DNA from: Helicoverpa zea
Taxonomy: Eukaryota > Arthropoda > Insecta > Lepidoptera > Noctuidae
Length of the DNA stretch: 64,000 nucleotides
Reading direction: 5' to 3'
NCBI RefSeq assembly: GCF_022581195.2
Contig: NC_061459.1
Location: 8,494,001 to 8,558,000, forward strand
Position numbers and translations under genes: made by a program. The notes under the pieces were generated by a model. It was not told the origin of the DNA and searched no databases. It worked only from the letters and a program-made list of their open reading frames with translations. Shown here one piece after another: positions 61,463-64,000 of this stretch (its first letter is position 1; each line of letters begins with the position of its first letter).

Positions 61463-63005
61463 TATTTAAGTACTATCAATTTTAGACTGTTCCTTTTATT
61501 GCCTTTCTCCCACGGCGCTTGAAACAAAGTATTGTTTTTATCAATTAATCAAAAAACAAATTGGACTCAGGATTCTTGGATCAATATTAAGAAAACAAAT
61601 GCCTACTCCCTGAACTCTCGTATATAGCGATTGCTTCGAACGTGATTAGTAACTGATTGAACTCTTTAGTTGAAAAAAAAAAGTAGTTGGCAAGCTTACT
61701 TGCCAGTCTCTGCCAATTAAAAACAAATTAATTAAGTGGAGGACAATATTTACCCCAGAGGCAGTTACTGTCACACCTTAGTTTTTATAAAGGTTGTTTG
61801 TGTGCATACCTTACAGTTGGCATGAATGGCAGACTACTACCAAGTTAGTTAACGCTAGCTTTGGAAGATATAAAAAAACACTTAACTGTGTAATAGTACG
61901 GTTCATACAATTGGCTGGCGGTCACTGGTTCTTGGGCTATATTGTACGCGTACTTACATTTAAAAATAATAACCATGTAGGTACTTTACTTACTTCTACT
62001 TCTTAGTTGAGCTCCGACGTTGCACGCGTTTTCGAATGTGTAAAACTTGTGAGCCGAAATAAACCAATACTTGACAGCGGTTTCTCGATCTTACTGGCTT
62101 CGTAGCACCTCTAAGCTTTGGTAGCAACTGACTCTTGTGCACTGGCAACATTCGAGCCTTATCCTTTATCCAGTAAAAAAACAATTCAATGTAACAGCAA
62201 TTTATTGTAGCAATATTAAATACAATACTAACAATTATTTGTACGTAAATTTATCGGAAAACAATACCTTAATAACTAATTATGCGGCTAAGCCATCTAC
62301 ACTAGTTTGTGTTCTTCGTTATGTCTTAAAATAATTATTTAAATAATAAGCTCGTCATAAAAAATAATGATTATCAAATAATTCTTAAATCGTCACATTT
62401 TAAAGGAACTGAATAGTGTTCTTTCAGTAAATAAGGCACATATTTTATTCAATTATCAAAGAAAAACGGATTTATCTCAAAGATATGTATTCTCAGTATG
62501 AAAATAGAATAAGGCAGATAATTTGGTCATCATTTTTCATAGCAAATAAAACGTATATTATTTTAAAGCTAGTTATTGTCTTTTTTGTAAAGCAACGCAC
62601 AGATTTTCAAATATGCACTTTCTGATTAATTCAGCATTATAACTACGGTTAAGAAACTATTTTGAAGCGACCGACACAGTGATGTTAAAAATTTAGCTGC
62701 GGCTTTTTTGTTTACAATAATACATACATATTTATTATAATATTAGGTAGACATTTGAAGCATAACCAGCATCTTAGCTATATGTCTAATGGCATAAGAG
62801 TTTACAACTATTCCTTCAAAGGAAAGTTCGATCTACTTAACTATATATTTGAGCTAAGCTACCTACAATAAATACCAAGGCAACGTCAGCATACATCATA
62901 ATATAGTTCCAACTGCATAGGAACACCCCGATTCCGTAAATTAGGCCAAAACAATTGCCATTCTTCTAGGAACAGATTTCAATTTTGTTATTTCTTATAC
63001 TGACG
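61463..63005. other. Intergenic region between convergent genes
   Basis: The plus-strand secreted-protein gene and the minus-strand NAD synthetase gene end towards each other across this AT-rich stretch. No gene or repeat was recognised. ORFs at 61794-62334 look random. Confidence 0.5.
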
Positions 63006-63011
63006 TTTATT
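63006..63011 (-). terminator. Poly(A) signal of NAD synthetase, inside a hairpin loop
   Basis: On the minus strand this reads AATAAA, about 85 nt after the stop codon. It occupies the loop of an inverted repeat, ACTGACGT (62999-63006) and ACGTCAGT (63012-63019). Confidence 0.55.
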
Positions 63012-63095
63012 ACGTCAGTGAACTGTCAAAATTTGAGTGAGAAGAATTTTGTAATACGTAATTAGGGTGCCGTAATAATGAATCAATTAAAATGA

Positions 63096-63797
63096 CTATA
63101 TAAGAACACCTTTCCTATCGCCTCGCATGAAGTGTGAGTTCACGTTGGAAGTCGATGCACTGCTCAATTTGGCTTCTTGAGGACGATCGTTCGATCCACG
63201 CTTGTCTTTGGACATTTGCGCCACCTGGTAATATAAAGTAAATTACATGAAAATCAAACTGATCTGTAATAAAATATATAACTGACTACATACTGAAGTA
63301 GCATCATGAAGTTGTATATCTTTTAGCAAGATGGTTTTCATAAGCTATAGAAAACAAAAATTATGCAATATAACATGCGTCTGTACAGTCAGCATAAGCG
63401 TTAAAAAAACAATGCTAAGCAATATACCATACATTTATAACAGCGACGACAATTTAACGAAACAAAGAATACTTGCAAACAAATGCCTATGTGGTACTAT
63501 ATAAGAACACACGCATGACAAAAACAAAAATTATCACTTGAATAATTTAGAACATTATTTTGATACTAAAGAAACATGGATGCTGATTGGCCACTACGAC
63601 TGTTCCTTTTTTAAACTTACAGCGTCATCGATAGCTTTGAACTGCCAGTTCCAATGCACCCTGTACAAGAACGGTCTATGGTCAAAGCGATTGTCGTCGG
63701 GACTGTATGTCTCGGCGTGGTACGAAGGAGTTAGGACGGTCATCTTGTGACGGTTGATAGCGTAGCAACGGAAGAAGTGCTTTACTTTCTCGGCCAC
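63096..63797 (-). CDS. Nadsyn: Glutamine-dependent NAD+ synthetase, C-terminal exons (partial)
   Basis: Two minus-strand exons, 63797-63621 and 63224-63096, joined in frame; upstream exons lie outside the window. The enzyme makes NAD+ from nicotinic acid adenine dinucleotide, ATP and glutamine, the last step of de novo and Preiss-Handler NAD synthesis in the cytosol. The first exon reads VAEKVKHFFRCYAINRHKMT, then LTPSYHAETYSPDDNRFDHR and RPFL. This is the strongly conserved end of the synthetase domain in eukaryotic NADSYN1. The last exon adds a 42-residue Ser-rich, charged tail (VAQMSKDKRGSNDRPQEA ...) that looks lineage-specific. Stop codon TAG at 63096-63098. Acceptors and the donor are canonical. 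Confidence 0.9.
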
Positions 63798-64000
63798 CTG
63801 CGAAATAAAAATACATTTTTAGTAAGAACTAAGGCAACAATAGAATCTGGTTTATTCGAGTAAAGCCCTAATGTCGATTTATGTCGGACTGATGTCTTTG
63901 AAATTCTATGTGAAAAGAACAATAGAGACTATGATTAAGTAGTTTGTCTAGCCTAAATATAAAAACAAATCACCACAATTTTTATTTTATACCCATTATA

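Noticed and set aside
1..64000. tRNA, rRNA, CRISPR arrays or bacterial-type operons
   Set aside because: No internal tRNA promoter boxes in a cloverleaf context, no rRNA sequence and no spaced direct repeats of CRISPR form were seen. The DNA is clearly eukaryotic.

Overview
The window reads as nuclear DNA from a moth or butterfly (Lepidoptera); I cannot name the species. The signs are an AT-rich background with short GC-rich islets, insect-style split genes with GTAAGT donors, an R1-clade non-LTR retrotransposon, degenerate interspersed repeats of types I know from lepidopteran genomes, and an insect gustatory receptor. Four protein-coding genes can be supported, all in the right-hand 25 kb.

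Layout. 1-38.9 kb is a gene-poor stretch upstream of ovo. It holds a Helitron-like end between two copies of a ~145-bp repeat (8.1-8.6 kb), a solo LTR (13.1 kb), a 2.86-kb non-autonomous LTR retrotransposon with identical LTRs (13.6-16.5 kb), a 5.5-kb R1-clade element on the minus strand with a 16-bp target duplication (18.9-24.3 kb), two adjacent tandem arrays (31.6-32.3 kb) and several GC-rich islets. From 39.0 to 53.6 kb on the plus strand lies ovo/shavenbaby, encoding a four-zinc-finger transcription factor. Its first coding exon carries the N-terminal signature MPKIFLIKKR and is separated from the rest by an 11.6-kb intron. From 55.8 to 57.6 kb is a four-exon gustatory receptor. From 58.9 to 61.35 kb is a six-exon gene for a small secreted Ala/Pro-rich protein; its exons are too short to appear as long ORFs. 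At the right edge (63.1-63.8 kb, minus strand) are the last two coding exons of glutamine-dependent NAD+ synthetase.

The four genes have unrelated roles (epidermal and germline transcription, taste, a secreted peptide of unknown role, NAD synthesis) and I see no sign of a joint pathway. The mobile elements lie in the ovo upstream region. The GC-rich islets there, and one TATA-containing patch in the large intron, are the best candidates for ovo promoters or enhancers.

Limits. Splice sites were read by eye from GT/AG and frame continuity. Untranslated exons, enhancers and non-coding RNAs cannot be established from sequence alone. I saw no tRNA, rRNA or CRISPR array.
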